Position numbers and translations under genes: made by a program
NCBI GenBank assembly: GCA_032158295.1
Contig: JASTWB010000049.1
Span: forward strand, 1 to 64,000
Direction: 5' to 3'
DNA length: 64,000 nucleotides
From: Pycnopodia helianthoides
Taxonomy: Eukaryota; Echinodermata; Asteroidea; Forcipulatida; Asteriidae
Shown here: positions 58,801 through 64,000 of the stretch, one piece after another
Numbering within the stretch: the first letter of the stretch is position 1
Layout of the letters: every line of letters begins with the position of its first letter
The notes under the pieces: generated by a model
Database searches by the model: none
Told to the model about the DNA's origin: nothing
What the model saw: the letters and a program-made list of their open reading frames with translations, nothing else

Positions 58801-60618
58801 TAATTTAGAGCTTACACATTATACCAGAACCTCGCGCATTATGAAACACTAGGCAAACCGCTTTTTGGTAATATAATAAATAATTTGCACTGCAATGATA
58901 AAGAATGCTTTGATAGTTTTTATAGCATCCCATTGAATGGTGTAGGTTGATTATGATTCATGCAGGGGACACGGGTTACGGGATTGGAAACTTCAAGAAA
59001 AACGGGAGAAATATGATATGCACAAATGTCGCCTCCGGACCCCTGGTCTAGTATGTAGAACCTTTGTTCTAATGTACCTATTTGAATATTTTCTTTAGGT
59101 GTAGAGTTAGTGGTCACAGAAAACCATAACAACCATCATGCCATTTATATACTACGTTAATATTATTCGTTAACCCTTGGTTGAAACAGTGATGATTACA
59201 GACTTGAGTGACAGGCGTAAGACAATACCCTAATTGAGCACTTTGTAGCAAATTGTAGAAATATAGGTGTACTACAGAACCCTTTCATTCAATATAAATT
59301 AACAAAATATCGTTTGAATTTGCACAAAAAGTGTTTGACTTTGAACACCATGTTCCCCCCATCTGTTTGTCAAGTACTATAGACTCGGCAATAAGTCGGG
59401 GAAAACAAAACATATGGTGGCATAAATTAAATTATCACTTTTTCATAGAGCTTGTTTCTGACTTTCAGCGTATCAGAGAAGAGGACGAGGATCAAACTAA
59501 AAAATACGATGTCAAAATTTGCTTGAATTTGATCAAACTTCAGCTCACTTTAACCCTGCGGTCAGCGAAGGTGCTCACGCCGTAGGCACTTTTTTATATT
59601 TGTGTTAATTACAACACTTTTTTGTGTTCAATTTCGCTGAAATTAATTTTCATCCAACCCGGAACAGTCCTTAACAAAGCGGCGGAACCGACTTTGCCCT
59701 AGAGGTCATTCACCGGGTAGGCCAGTTGTCACAAATGTGGGTGGAGCCAAGGCGGCATTCATTTGAACTATTTTTGACAAAATCGTGGATTTCGACATGC
59801 TTTGGCAAATCAGTTGTGAACCATGCAATTGCCAGTATGTTAAAATCGTTGGTGTGTGTGTTCAGTGAACTTAGATTCATCTGTTCAAACCATTAGAACA
59901 AGATTTTTGCCCCCAAACACAGTTATTTACACCCAAACATAAAACGCCTACCGCGTGAGCACCCTGGGGGACGCGCGTAAATATTATAAGCTGGCTGCTC
60001 GCAGGGTGTTAATAGAACACACGTTATAATTATAATATAACGTATAACTACTTTTTTGAACAGTTTATTACCCTTTGATTTAGTTGTGTAAGGTACCGTA
60101 CTGTAGTTTCCGATGCCTTTACTCGTTTGTACAGCAACTTTGAATTGATAACTTGTGCAATAATAATACAAGTTAAGGTTGACACTTGTACCCTCGACTG
60201 CAACATGTTCATCGTCACTCTCATGGCCCTCAAGTATCTTATAGACGTAGTTCACAATGTTGAAGACGTTTGCTGGGCAAATTACCGGTTCCCACGACAA
60301 TGTGTGAGTGAACAAACCATCACCAGAATAAGAAGATACATTGAGACGTTGCGGTTTCATGTTTGGAGCTGAAATCAATTAAAACAATATTTTGTTGAAA
60401 TTATTAATTTGTTAAGACATGCAATTTACAAATATCGGTTACTTTATTTGTGCTCTTTTCAATATAAATTTGAGCAAAAGGAGATTGCCATAAGCGGATC
60501 ACAGGGAGGAAGAGTGAATTAGAGAGAAACCTGCTTTCTGGTCCATAAGATTAATGTAACATACCTACTGTGCAAGTCGTACTGCACGATGGTTTGTTTT
60601 CAAAGTGAAGACACTTCT
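28813..60618 (-). CDS. Receptor-type protein tyrosine phosphatase (R2B-like), 34 exons seen, 5' end beyond window
   Basis: Gene-level entry; coding parts are listed exon by exon. The joined frame gives 1,778 codons plus stop, with every splice phase matching. Order: Cys-rich exon, FN3 domains 1-10, linker, transmembrane helix, Lys/Ser/Pro-rich juxtamembrane segment, PTP D1, PTP D2 and a short tail ending IYENVQH. D1 has [20 protein letters not shown] and the QT..Q motif, so it should dephosphorylate phosphotyrosine. D2 lacks the catalytic Arg and the WPD Asp. D1 text such as [11 protein letters not shown] and [10 protein letters not shown] is closest, from memory, to the kappa/mu (R2B) group. 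Many FN3 domains carry paired cysteines unlike vertebrate R2B proteins. An N-terminal Ig/EGF part is expected beyond 64000, by analogy with the neighbouring gene. The exact orthologue is unresolved. Confidence 0.88.
29452..29587 (-). CDS. RPTP exon: D2 pseudo-active site
   Basis: Completes the P-loop started in the previous exon: [11 protein letters not shown]. The position of the invariant Arg is Cys, giving CX5C. It continues with [20 protein letters not shown]. The donor gtaaga follows a phase 0 end. Confidence 0.9.
29824..29978 (-). CDS. RPTP exon: D2 WPD-loop region
   Basis: Encodes [19 protein letters not shown] up to GPLTVHC. The loop reads WPT, so the general-acid Asp is absent. Confidence 0.9.
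30287..30416 (-). CDS. RPTP exon: D2 central sheet
   Basis: Encodes [18 protein letters not shown] and [12 protein letters not shown]. The acceptor is the second AG of cagag, fixed by the phase of the preceding exon. Confidence 0.88.
30790..30920 (-). CDS. RPTP exon: D2 after the INA motif
   Basis: Encodes [20 protein letters not shown] and [10 protein letters not shown]; ends phase 2 at gtatgt. Confidence 0.9.
31079..31155 (-). CDS. RPTP exon: D2 [10 protein letters not shown] block
   Basis: Encodes [20 protein letters not shown] and ATFLE, the D2 version of the DYINA substrate-recognition region. Confidence 0.9.
31515..31614 (-). CDS. RPTP exon: D1-D2 linker and start of D2
   Basis: Encodes [19 protein letters not shown] and [15 protein letters not shown] replaces KNRY. 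The upstream AG was chosen because it keeps phase 0 with the prior exon. Confidence 0.85.
31796..31945 (-). CDS. RPTP exon: end of D1 and start of linker
   Basis: Fifty codons beginning [13 protein letters not shown], the end of the D1 Q-loop helix, then a Lys-rich interdomain segment. Confidence 0.9.
32097..32232 (-). CDS. RPTP exon: D1 catalytic P-loop
   Basis: Completes [16 protein letters not shown] with nucleophile Cys in the preceding exon and catalytic Arg here, followed by [20 protein letters not shown]. All catalytic residues are present. Confidence 0.93.
32357..32514 (-). CDS. RPTP exon: D1 WPD loop to HC
   Basis: Encodes [20 protein letters not shown] and GPTIVHC. WPD is intact, but the usual HGVP after it is MKPP. 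Ends phase 2 inside the Ser codon after Cys. Confidence 0.93.
32794..32913 (-). CDS. RPTP exon: D1 KYWPDDE block
   Basis: Forty codons, [20 protein letters not shown] to [10 protein letters not shown], phase 0 at both ends. Confidence 0.92.
33367..33464 (-). CDS. RPTP exon: D1 [15 protein letters not shown] block
   Basis: Encodes [20 protein letters not shown] and [12 protein letters not shown]. The donor gttaca is weak. Confidence 0.9.
33991..34027 (-). CDS. RPTP micro-exon: D1 [11 protein letters not shown]
   Basis: A 37-bp exon with good ctag acceptor and gtgagt donor; it bridges CYVD and GPNQ in phase 0/1. Confidence 0.88.
34143..34219 (-). CDS. RPTP exon: D1 [10 protein letters not shown] block
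   Basis: Encodes [20 protein letters not shown] and ACYVD, including the D1 substrate-recognition motif. Confidence 0.92.
34803..34860 (-). CDS. RPTP exon: D1 pTyr loop (KNRY)
   Basis: Encodes [23 protein letters not shown] is the phosphotyrosine-binding loop. Ends phase 1. Confidence 0.9.
35841..36163 (-). CDS. RPTP exon: juxtamembrane segment and wedge helix
   Basis: One hundred seven codons. The first 80 are low-complexity, rich in Ser, Pro, Lys and Ala; the end ([20 protein letters not shown]) is the helix that precedes D1 in receptor PTPs. Ends phase 0 at gtacgc. Confidence 0.88.
36404..36489 (+). repeat. tRNA(Leu)-like SINE head
   Basis: Acceptor-like ends gtgtcgt / aagacac pair at 6 of 7 positions. 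The A box is tggccgagcgg (36410-36420) and the B box ggattcgaatccc (36466-36478), with a long variable arm as in Leu/Ser tRNAs. No tRNA-like anticodon stem-loop with U33 is preserved, so this is a SINE promoter region rather than a functional tRNA. It is intronic and antisense to the RPTP gene. Confidence 0.7.
36739..36818 (-). CDS. RPTP exon: cytoplasmic stop-transfer segment
   Basis: Starts directly after the membrane helix with [11 protein letters not shown] and ends NPPDYEG, with a potential phosphotyrosine. Confidence 0.85.
36819..37937 (-). other. Intron between membrane and juxtamembrane exons
   Basis: Contains a TTATTATTA/AAA simple repeat at 37045-37120 and a minus-strand open frame at 37505-37720 (Ser/Thr-rich, no homology) that ends near a possible donor. 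No exon is claimed. Confidence 0.45.
37938..38040 (-). CDS. RPTP exon: transmembrane helix
   Basis: Encodes [20 protein letters not shown] and a further 14 hydrophobic residues; 24 or more uncharged residues followed by Arg-Arg fix the topology with C-terminus inside. Confidence 0.92.
38668..38710 (-). CDS. RPTP exon: membrane-proximal linker
   Basis: Fourteen codons, [14 protein letters not shown], phase 0 to 1; required to keep frame between the last FN3 domain and the membrane exon. Confidence 0.8.
38904..39159 (-). CDS. RPTP exon: membrane-proximal FN3-10, second part
   Basis: Contains [20 protein letters not shown] and [20 protein letters not shown], the pattern seen before the membrane in receptor PTPs. 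The acceptor (ctataag) is unusual but keeps frame. Confidence 0.85.
39764..39863 (-). CDS. RPTP exon: FN3-10, first part
   Basis: Encodes [20 protein letters not shown] and ASTNTSKYI; phases 1 to 2. Confidence 0.8.
40014..40254 (-). CDS. RPTP exon: FN3-9, second part
   Basis: Ends with [20 protein letters not shown], the tyrosine-corner strand of FN3, then FTELPT. Confidence 0.88.
40451..40557 (-). CDS. RPTP exon: FN3-9, first part
   Basis: Encodes [20 protein letters not shown], the FN3 B-strand Trp region; phase 0 end. Confidence 0.88.
41304..41373 (-). CDS. RPTP exon: FN3-8, last strand
   Basis: Encodes [20 protein letters not shown], the G-strand; donor gttaca is weak but phase agrees. 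Confidence 0.83.
41690..41900. repeat. Cluster of AAGTCGACTT palindromic motifs
   Basis: Six matches to the core gtcgac occur within about 200 bp: caagtcgactc, agtcgacttg, aagtcgacttg, aagtcgactta, caagtcgacta, plus the diverged agacgactt and aagtcggct. Part of an unclassified intronic repeat. Confidence 0.6.
42118..42356 (-). CDS. RPTP exon: FN3-8, main part
   Basis: Encodes [20 protein letters not shown] and the Trp strand [19 protein letters not shown]; ends phase 0 at gtaata. Confidence 0.88.
42831..43548 (+). repeat. R1-family repeat with a duplicated head
   Basis: ttaaagggacacaccggctt begins at 42831 and again at about 43027; both heads run to a ggtcaaaggtcagcgtata block, then the second continues to the family end (aaaacaaaacgtaattaatt, 43548). 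The 196-bp offset marks an internal tandem duplication. Compare 6488-6944 in reverse orientation. Confidence 0.78.
43804..43989 (-). pseudogene. RecQ-like helicase N-terminal fragment with Walker A motif
   Basis: ATG at 43987-43989 opens 61 codons starting [16 protein letters not shown]. The frame reaches [19 protein letters not shown] and [14 protein letters not shown], then a TGA. The Q-motif-like FNPEQ and the Walker A-like LPTGFGKS are those of RecQ-type ATP-dependent helicases. Nothing downstream continues it, so it is a captured or retained 5' gene fragment inside an RPTP intron. Confidence 0.55.
44562..46392. mobile_element. TIR element (1.83 kb) with iterated TGACGAAT motifs
   Basis: The left end catagtgacgaatcag (44562-44577) is the exact inverse of the right end ctgattcgtcactatg (46377-46392). 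Inside, tgacgaa occurs at about 44736, 44798, 46011, 46053, 46073, 46119, 46140 and 46181, mostly preceded by tacatac or caaaaag. No transposase-like frame is seen, so it is non-autonomous. Target duplications were not clear. Confidence 0.75.
46847..47655 (+). mobile_element. Second Ngaro 3' end fragment
   Basis: From gaatttcattgtgtacacct onward the sequence parallels 11333-12110: cctcgggtg, gattaacatgcaac, the dyad minisatellite, ttcatggtt-taagatcatgta, aaaggctgctcaagcca, and the terminal gtgtggtaataat. Coding parts are absent. It lies in an RPTP intron. Confidence 0.8.
47075..47476. repeat. Dyad minisatellite, second copy
   Basis: About eight units of gatttcgcggattgga...ccggaaatc with variable spacers; the sequence order and the diverged ctcgcggatt units differ from the array at 11564-11914. 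Confidence 0.85.
48604..48888 (-). CDS. RPTP exon: FN3-7 (type B)
   Basis: A whole FN3 domain in one phase 1-1 exon: [20 protein letters not shown] and [15 protein letters not shown]. It has the PxCGxRxGxI phrase of the type B domains, but the partner Cys is replaced. Confidence 0.9.
49084..49311. mobile_element. Complete short MITE (attgggcg family)
   Basis: Left end aagggacacgttgccctgga and right end atccaaggtaaagtgactct are inverted repeats. 228 bp, non-coding. A half copy is at 28513. Confidence 0.7.
49696..49887 (-). pseudogene. LINE 3' ORF tail
   Basis: The frame contains [20 protein letters not shown] and [12 protein letters not shown], the tail typical after the RT domain of several non-LTR retrotransposons. 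Only this terminal piece is present. Confidence 0.65.
50122..50297 (-). CDS. RPTP exon: FN3-6 (type A), second part
   Basis: Encodes [17 protein letters not shown] then [20 protein letters not shown]. The upstream intron (50298-54713) holds the CR1-like LINE. Confidence 0.88.
50833..50854 (-). repeat. LINE 3' terminal hairpin
   Basis: ctgtattt and aaatacag are perfect 8-bp arms around a 6-base loop, followed on the minus strand by aataag repeats. Such a hairpin is expected to be recognised by the element's RT. Confidence 0.75.
51707..52973 (-). pseudogene. LINE reverse transcriptase and C-terminal region
   Basis: RT pieces: [20 protein letters not shown] (about 52450-52515) and [13 protein letters not shown] with the FADD box near 52380-52420, followed by thumb [20 protein letters not shown]. 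The tail 51707-52078 has [11 protein letters not shown] and [13 protein letters not shown]. Frame changes near 52050 and 52600 break the ORF. Confidence 0.82.
52974..53376 (-). pseudogene. LINE connector and pre-RT region
   Basis: Contains [14 protein letters not shown] and [11 protein letters not shown], the usual motif at the start of LINE RT. Confidence 0.75.
53537..54358 (-). pseudogene. LINE APE-type endonuclease
   Basis: [13 protein letters not shown] opens the domain; [40 protein letters not shown] and [11 protein letters not shown] give the endonuclease signature residues (Glu in TETW, Asp-Asn in GDFN, His in SDHH). The domain itself has one long open frame of 273 codons, but the initial Asn motif is near the truncation. 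Confidence 0.85.
54714..54846 (-). CDS. RPTP exon: FN3-6 (type A), first part
   Basis: Encodes [20 protein letters not shown] and KLIN; ends phase 2 within the Arg codon before DQC. FN3-2 and FN3-4 have no intron here. Confidence 0.88.
55074..55253. repeat. Foldback element, 180 bp
   Basis: agggaataaaagggtagtga at the left and cactagtcttttattccc at the right pair, as do ggtcttaaccggc / gccggttaagacc and gtttaaaacc / ggttttaaac. An inner ggaccgagccgaaggcgagg segment makes a small central hairpin. It was inserted next to the FN3 duplication. Confidence 0.82.
55683..55967 (-). CDS. RPTP exon: FN3-5 (type B)
   Basis: A 285-bp phase 1-1 exon: [20 protein letters not shown] and [15 protein letters not shown]. 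Nearly identical to FN3-3. Confidence 0.92.
56532..56837 (-). CDS. RPTP exon: FN3-4 (type A)
   Basis: A 306-bp phase 1-1 exon: [20 protein letters not shown] and ELINLEQC, then [19 protein letters not shown]. Nearly identical to FN3-2. Confidence 0.92.
57189..57473 (-). CDS. RPTP exon: FN3-3 (type B)
   Basis: Same length and phases as FN3-5; differs at scattered residues such as [16 protein letters not shown]. Confidence 0.92.
58033..58338 (-). CDS. RPTP exon: FN3-2 (type A)
   Basis: Same length and phases as FN3-4; differs at scattered residues such as [20 protein letters not shown]. Confidence 0.92.
58556..60071 (-). other. Intron between FN3-1 and FN3-2
   Basis: AT-rich sequence with no exon or known repeat recognised; a short open frame at 59331-59585 is likely chance. 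Confidence 0.5.
60072..60368 (-). CDS. RPTP exon: FN3-1
   Basis: A 297-bp phase 1-1 exon: [20 protein letters not shown] and [20 protein letters not shown]. Two cysteines suggest the same extra disulfide as in the later domains. Confidence 0.9.
60565..60618 (-). CDS. RPTP exon: short Cys-rich segment before FN3-1
   Basis: A 54-bp phase 1-1 exon: [17 protein letters not shown], with three cysteines and a good acceptor (cttcaacag) and donor (gtatgt). It may end an EGF-like module whose other exons lie beyond 64000. It is the most upstream exon that I can place. Confidence 0.7.
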   Translation of the reverse strand, partial: RSVFTLKTNHRAVRLAQ

Positions 60619-60752
60619 CTGTTGAAGAAAAACACGCATGCAGAATATTAACCTATCCTCAAAATAGAAAAGCTGCTTTCTGTAATCTCCTAAATGTAAA
60701 AGGTAAAACCTTTTGATATAAAAAATAGTTTGGGGTTGAACAAAGAAAAATT

Positions 60753-60824
60753 GACTAGAGCGGGATTTGAACCAACGACCTCCGGATTAACGTACCGGCG
60801 CTCTACCAACTGAGCTATCTAGCC
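60753..60824 (-). ncRNA. tRNA-like sequence (pseudo-tRNA or SINE head)
   Basis: Read on the minus strand: ggctaga and tctagtc form a 7-bp acceptor stem, gctc/gagc the D stem, ccgg/ccgg the anticodon stem. The A box is tagctcagttgg, the B box ggttcaaatcc, and a T5 run follows the 3' end. Position 33 is C, the anticodon stem has a T-T mismatch and the T stem a T-C mismatch, so it is probably not a functional tRNA. The nominal anticodon would be GTT (Asn). Confidence 0.6.
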
Positions 60825-60921
60825 CTATGTTGGCGGTCTCCCTATTTTGTCAATATCTTTGTTCGGGGTGCCAGTCAGAACAAAGATATTGACGAAATAG
60901 GGAAACCGCCAACATAGGGCT
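60821..60921. repeat. 44-bp-arm inverted repeat fused to the tRNA-like gene
   Basis: The arm agccctatgttggcggt... (60821-60864) pairs with the arm ending ...accgccaacatagggct (60878-60921) at 42 of 44 positions around a 13-base loop. The first arm overlaps the 5' acceptor bases of the tRNA-like gene. Confidence 0.88.
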
Positions 60922-61185
60922 ACAATCCCGGCCAAAATGCTTGGGCCACCCGTTCCTATAACGTTACAATAACCATACAATAACCATTCCCTGTCTCACA
61001 ATAAACATTCTCTCCCCCGTCCCCCGTCCCCCCGCTCAATGTTGTCTGGAACGCAGAAGACCGTGCAACAATGTGATTCAACATTGGAAGGGGGCAGGGG
61101 GGCCCAACGAGATATGGCCGGGATTGTCTGAAATTTTTTAAGCGTGAATTTTTTGGTTAAACATTACAAAATAAGGCTTTAAAAT

Positions 61186-61480
61186 GACTATGAATGTCCA
61201 AAGACCGCTTGATTGCCATTCATCGCTGAGTAGGGCGTTAAAACAAAATTCAAATCAGCAAGGATGATTTTTTTTTTTTTTTTGGGGGGGGGGCTGACTA
61301 AGAATGTTCAGAGACAGCCAATGTTCATGTATTGCTGAAAACGGCGTTAATACACAATTCGAAGCAGTGAGGATGTTTTTGTCGGGGAGGGGGGGGGGCT
61401 GACTATGATTGTGCTTTGACAGTAAATGACTATTTCTTGCCGAGTAGAGCGTTTGAACACAAAAGAACACACACAGGCAA
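61186..61480. repeat. About 100-bp tandem subrepeats with G-runs, three copies
   Basis: Each copy starts actatgaatgt or actaagaatgt, passes a gctgagtagggcgtt-like segment and gcaaggatg, and ends in T-run plus 8-10 G. The third copy is diverged. A minus-strand relative occurs at 62865-63000. Confidence 0.75.
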
Positions 61481-62059
61481 CATTTTTGTTGTTGAAATTT
61501 GTGTAATTTTTTTGTTGGGGTGGTATTATGTTGTGAGCATTAATACAAAATAAGTAATAAGAGAATAGAAACAATGGGATTGAAAAATGAAAGAATGGTT
61601 ATAAACAATGAACATTCATTGTTTGTCGAGGAAGGTGATAAAAAATAAGAGAAAAAAAAACACGAGCATTTTGTCTCTCCTGAACTCCATTTAGGTTCAA
61701 GACATTTGACTTGTTAAGCGTATCTCTTAACCATTACACCATTCATAGACTTATACCATTGATAGACTTGATTTCAAGTCTGAGATCGCGGTTATTCCTC
61801 TGTATCAGGCACGAGAAACGCCCCCACAGATAAGCCATCATGGGCCAATATAACAATGTGCGCTATTTGGCCCAATAATGTATTGGCTATCAAGTAGACT
61901 AAAAGCCACGATCGCAGGCTTGAAACCAAGTCTACACGGTTCACCGTAGTAGAGTAAATAAAGAGATTTCATAAATTTCTTTTCTATTTTGGTTTTGAGG
62001 GTTAACCGTTTAATTTTCTGCCAAATAACCGAATGAGGTGGTTCAAAAGAATATGGACA

Positions 62060-62712
62060 GGTTATGTGTTGTTTGTGCACTGTAATGCCCTTTTCGTGTT
62101 GAACAAAAAACCTTTTTCACGTAAGTTACAAGCAAACATGCCATGGTGAATCGTGTGGTGAACCGTCAGACATGCGTGATCTGTCCACACATTTGGCGGG
62201 TACTGACGGGTCATCTTCTTGGCGAACCCCACTCTCTTCTTCGGATCCAAATCCGTTACAAGTCCCTTTTTACGAGCTTGCCTGTACTTGAATCCAAGTC
62301 TATTCATGGCATGGCGCGCCTCATGGTTCTATCTGAGACATGCATCAGTCTGCATGCAGACTTTATTCTTGCCGAGGTAAATGGCCCCTCTGTTTTCCTA
62401 AGTTTCTGTACATTTCTCACCAAAAGACGCTCCTGGCGCTTAGAAAGAAGTCTTTTTTCGCCCACCTCGGCCACGGTGACACCGGTGAACTTGCCCTTCA
62501 TGTTTACAATTCCGCTGAACAGAACTACGGGATACATTGCACGTTGCCGCTATTTCTCTCTGTGATTTTCCGCTCTTCCGCAAAAGACGAATATATGCAC
62601 GATTTTCGTTCGAAATTAAGCCACGAAACACCATGTTGTAAATTGGCTCTTGCTTTCTATAACTATGTATCAAATGCTTTGCTTCACTTATGAATTGTCT
62701 CTGATCCACCAA
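62060..62712 (-). pseudogene. Tc1-like transposase N-terminal half, frameshifted
   Basis: Three frames in order: LLRKSGKSQREIAATCNVSR (first HTH, about 62530-62600), SKRQERLLVRNVQKLRKTEG with SDRTMRRAMP (second HTH, 62305-62450), and NRLGFKYRQARKKGLVTD with FAKKMTRQY (to about 62180). The DDE catalytic half is absent. It would be a DNA-binding remnant only. Confidence 0.75.
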
Positions 62713-63016
62713 AGATTGGAGTATATCTGTGTGCAGTCAACTCCGCAAAATCAACTAAAGGAACTTTCAGACAATCCCGCGCAAAATGCTTGGGCCACCC
62801 ATTCCCAACGCTACAATAAACATTCACTGTCGACATCCCCTGACAATAAACATTCTCTCCCCGTCGTCCCCCCCCCCTCCCACAAAAACATCCTTGCTGT
62901 TTTGTAACGCCCTACTCAGCAGTAAACGGACATTCAGTGTCTATGGACATTCATAGTCTTTTTAAAGCCTTATTTTGTAATAAGAAATTCAAAAATCACG
63001 CTGAAAGAATTTCAGA

Positions 63017-64000
63017 CAATCCCGGCCAAAATGCTTGGGCCACCCGTTCCTATAACGTTACAATAACCATACAATAACCATTCCCTGTCTCACAATAAAC
63101 ATTCTCTCCCCCGTCCCCCGTCCCCCCGCTCAATGTTGTCTGGAACGCAGAAGACCGTGCAACAATGTGATTCAACATTGGAAGGGGGCAGGGGGGCCCA
63201 ACGAGATATGGCCGGGATTGTCTGAAATTTTTTAAGCGTGAATTTTTTGGTTAAACATTACAAAATAAGGCTTTAAAATGACTATGAATGTCCAAAGACC
63301 GCTTGATTGCCATTCATCGCTGAGTAGGGCGTTAAAACAAAATTCAAATCAGCAAGGATGATTTTTTTTTTTTTTGGGGGGGGGGGGCTGACTAAGAATG
63401 TTCAGAGACAGCCAATGTTCATGTATTGCTGAAAACGGCGTTAATACACAATTCGAAGCAGTGAGGATGTTTTTGTCGGGGAGGGGGGGGGCTGACTATG
63501 ATTGTGCTTTGACAGTAAATGACTATTTCTTGCCGAGTAGAGCGTTTGAACACAAAAGAACACACACAGGCAACATTTTTGTTGTTGAAATTTGTGTAAT
63601 TTTTTTGTTGGGGTGGTATTATGTTGTGAGCATTAATACAAAATAAGTAATAAGAGAATAGAAACAATGGGATTGAAAAATGAAAGAATGGTTATAAACA
63701 ATGAACATTCATTGTTTGTCGAGGAAGGTGATAAAAAATAAGAGAAAAAAAAACACGAGCATTTTGTCTCTCCTGAACTCCATTTAGGTTCAAGACATTT
63801 GACTTGTTAAGCGTATCTCTTAACCATTACACCATTCATAGACTTATACCATTGATAGACTTGATTTCAAGTCTGAGATCGCGGTTATTCCTCTGTATCA
63901 GGCACGAGAAACGCCCCCACAGATAAGCCATCATGGGCCAATATAACAATGTGCGCTATTTGGCCCAATAATGTATTGGCTATCAAGTAGACTAAAAGCC
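63017..64000. repeat. 2.09 kb direct-repeat unit, second copy, cut by the window edge
   Basis: Matches 60923-61907 with only one or two length changes in poly-T and poly-G runs, so the duplication is very recent or the array is homogenised. How many units follow is not visible. Confidence 0.92.

Larger units (their letters stand above)
60923..63016. repeat. 2.09 kb direct-repeat unit, first copy
   Basis: From caatcccggccaaaatgctt at 60923 the sequence is repeated almost base for base from 63017 (offset 2,093-2,094). It contains the G-rich subrepeats, an AT region, the Tc1-like remnant and, at 62770-63010, a diverged inverted copy of the first 300 bases. Confidence 0.9.

Noticed and set aside
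61680..61780. Second tRNA-like segment on the minus strand (A box tggtgtaatgg)
   Set aside because: The B box is too degenerate and no cloverleaf could be drawn; kept only as part of the 2.09 kb repeat.
62650..62907. Plus-strand frame beyond the Tc1 remnant
   Set aside because: It is antisense to the transposase remnant and runs into repeat; no domain seen.

Overview
This is animal nuclear DNA: AT-rich, with long introns, GT-AG splice junctions in consistent phase, many MITE and foldback repeats, a tyrosine-recombinase (Ngaro/DIRS-like) retroelement and several LINE fragments. The receptor genes and the repeat families look most like an echinoderm, perhaps a sea star. That assignment is inference from general family knowledge, not a database match.

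Two receptor-type genes lie head to tail on the minus strand. The larger one (60618 down to 28813, 5' end beyond the right edge) is a receptor protein tyrosine phosphatase. I could assemble 34 exons whose phases join without conflict into 1,778 codons plus stop. They encode a short Cys-rich exon, ten fibronectin type III (FN3) domains, a membrane-proximal linker, one transmembrane helix, a basic juxtamembrane segment, an apparently active phosphatase domain D1 ([10 protein letters not shown]) and a degenerate domain D2 (CX5C instead of CX5R, WPT instead of WPD). The smaller gene (13140 down past position 1) shows a signal-peptide exon and two Ig-like exons. The second Ig exon ends in the phrase that precedes EGF modules in Tie-like receptors.

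Layout. 1-1015: 5'-cut LINE reverse transcriptase. 2071-13140: Ig-receptor gene, whose 9 kb intron carries a decayed Ngaro-like element (6955-12110) with gag, RT/RNase H, tyrosine recombinase and SGNH-hydrolase remnants. 13731-25878: an intergenic tandem segmental duplication (units about 5.7 and 6.4 kb); two MITEs sit only in the second unit, with matching empty sites in the first. 28813-60618: the RPTP gene. Its introns hold a TIR element with iterated TGACGAAT motifs (44562-46392), a second Ngaro 3' end with the same dyad minisatellite (46847-47655), a CR1-like LINE (50815-54390), a RecQ-like helicase fragment, a SINE head and foldbacks. 55596-58555: a recent 1.5 kb tandem duplication that doubled a pair of FN3 exons. 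60753-64000: a tRNA-like gene in a 44-bp-arm foldback, then a 2.09 kb direct repeat containing a broken Tc1-like transposase.

Functionally, the only clearly intact coding content is the two receptors, probably for cell-surface ligand or adhesion sensing. The RPTP would dephosphorylate phosphotyrosine through D1, with D2 as a non-catalytic partner. Everything else is repeats, intron or unassigned sequence.
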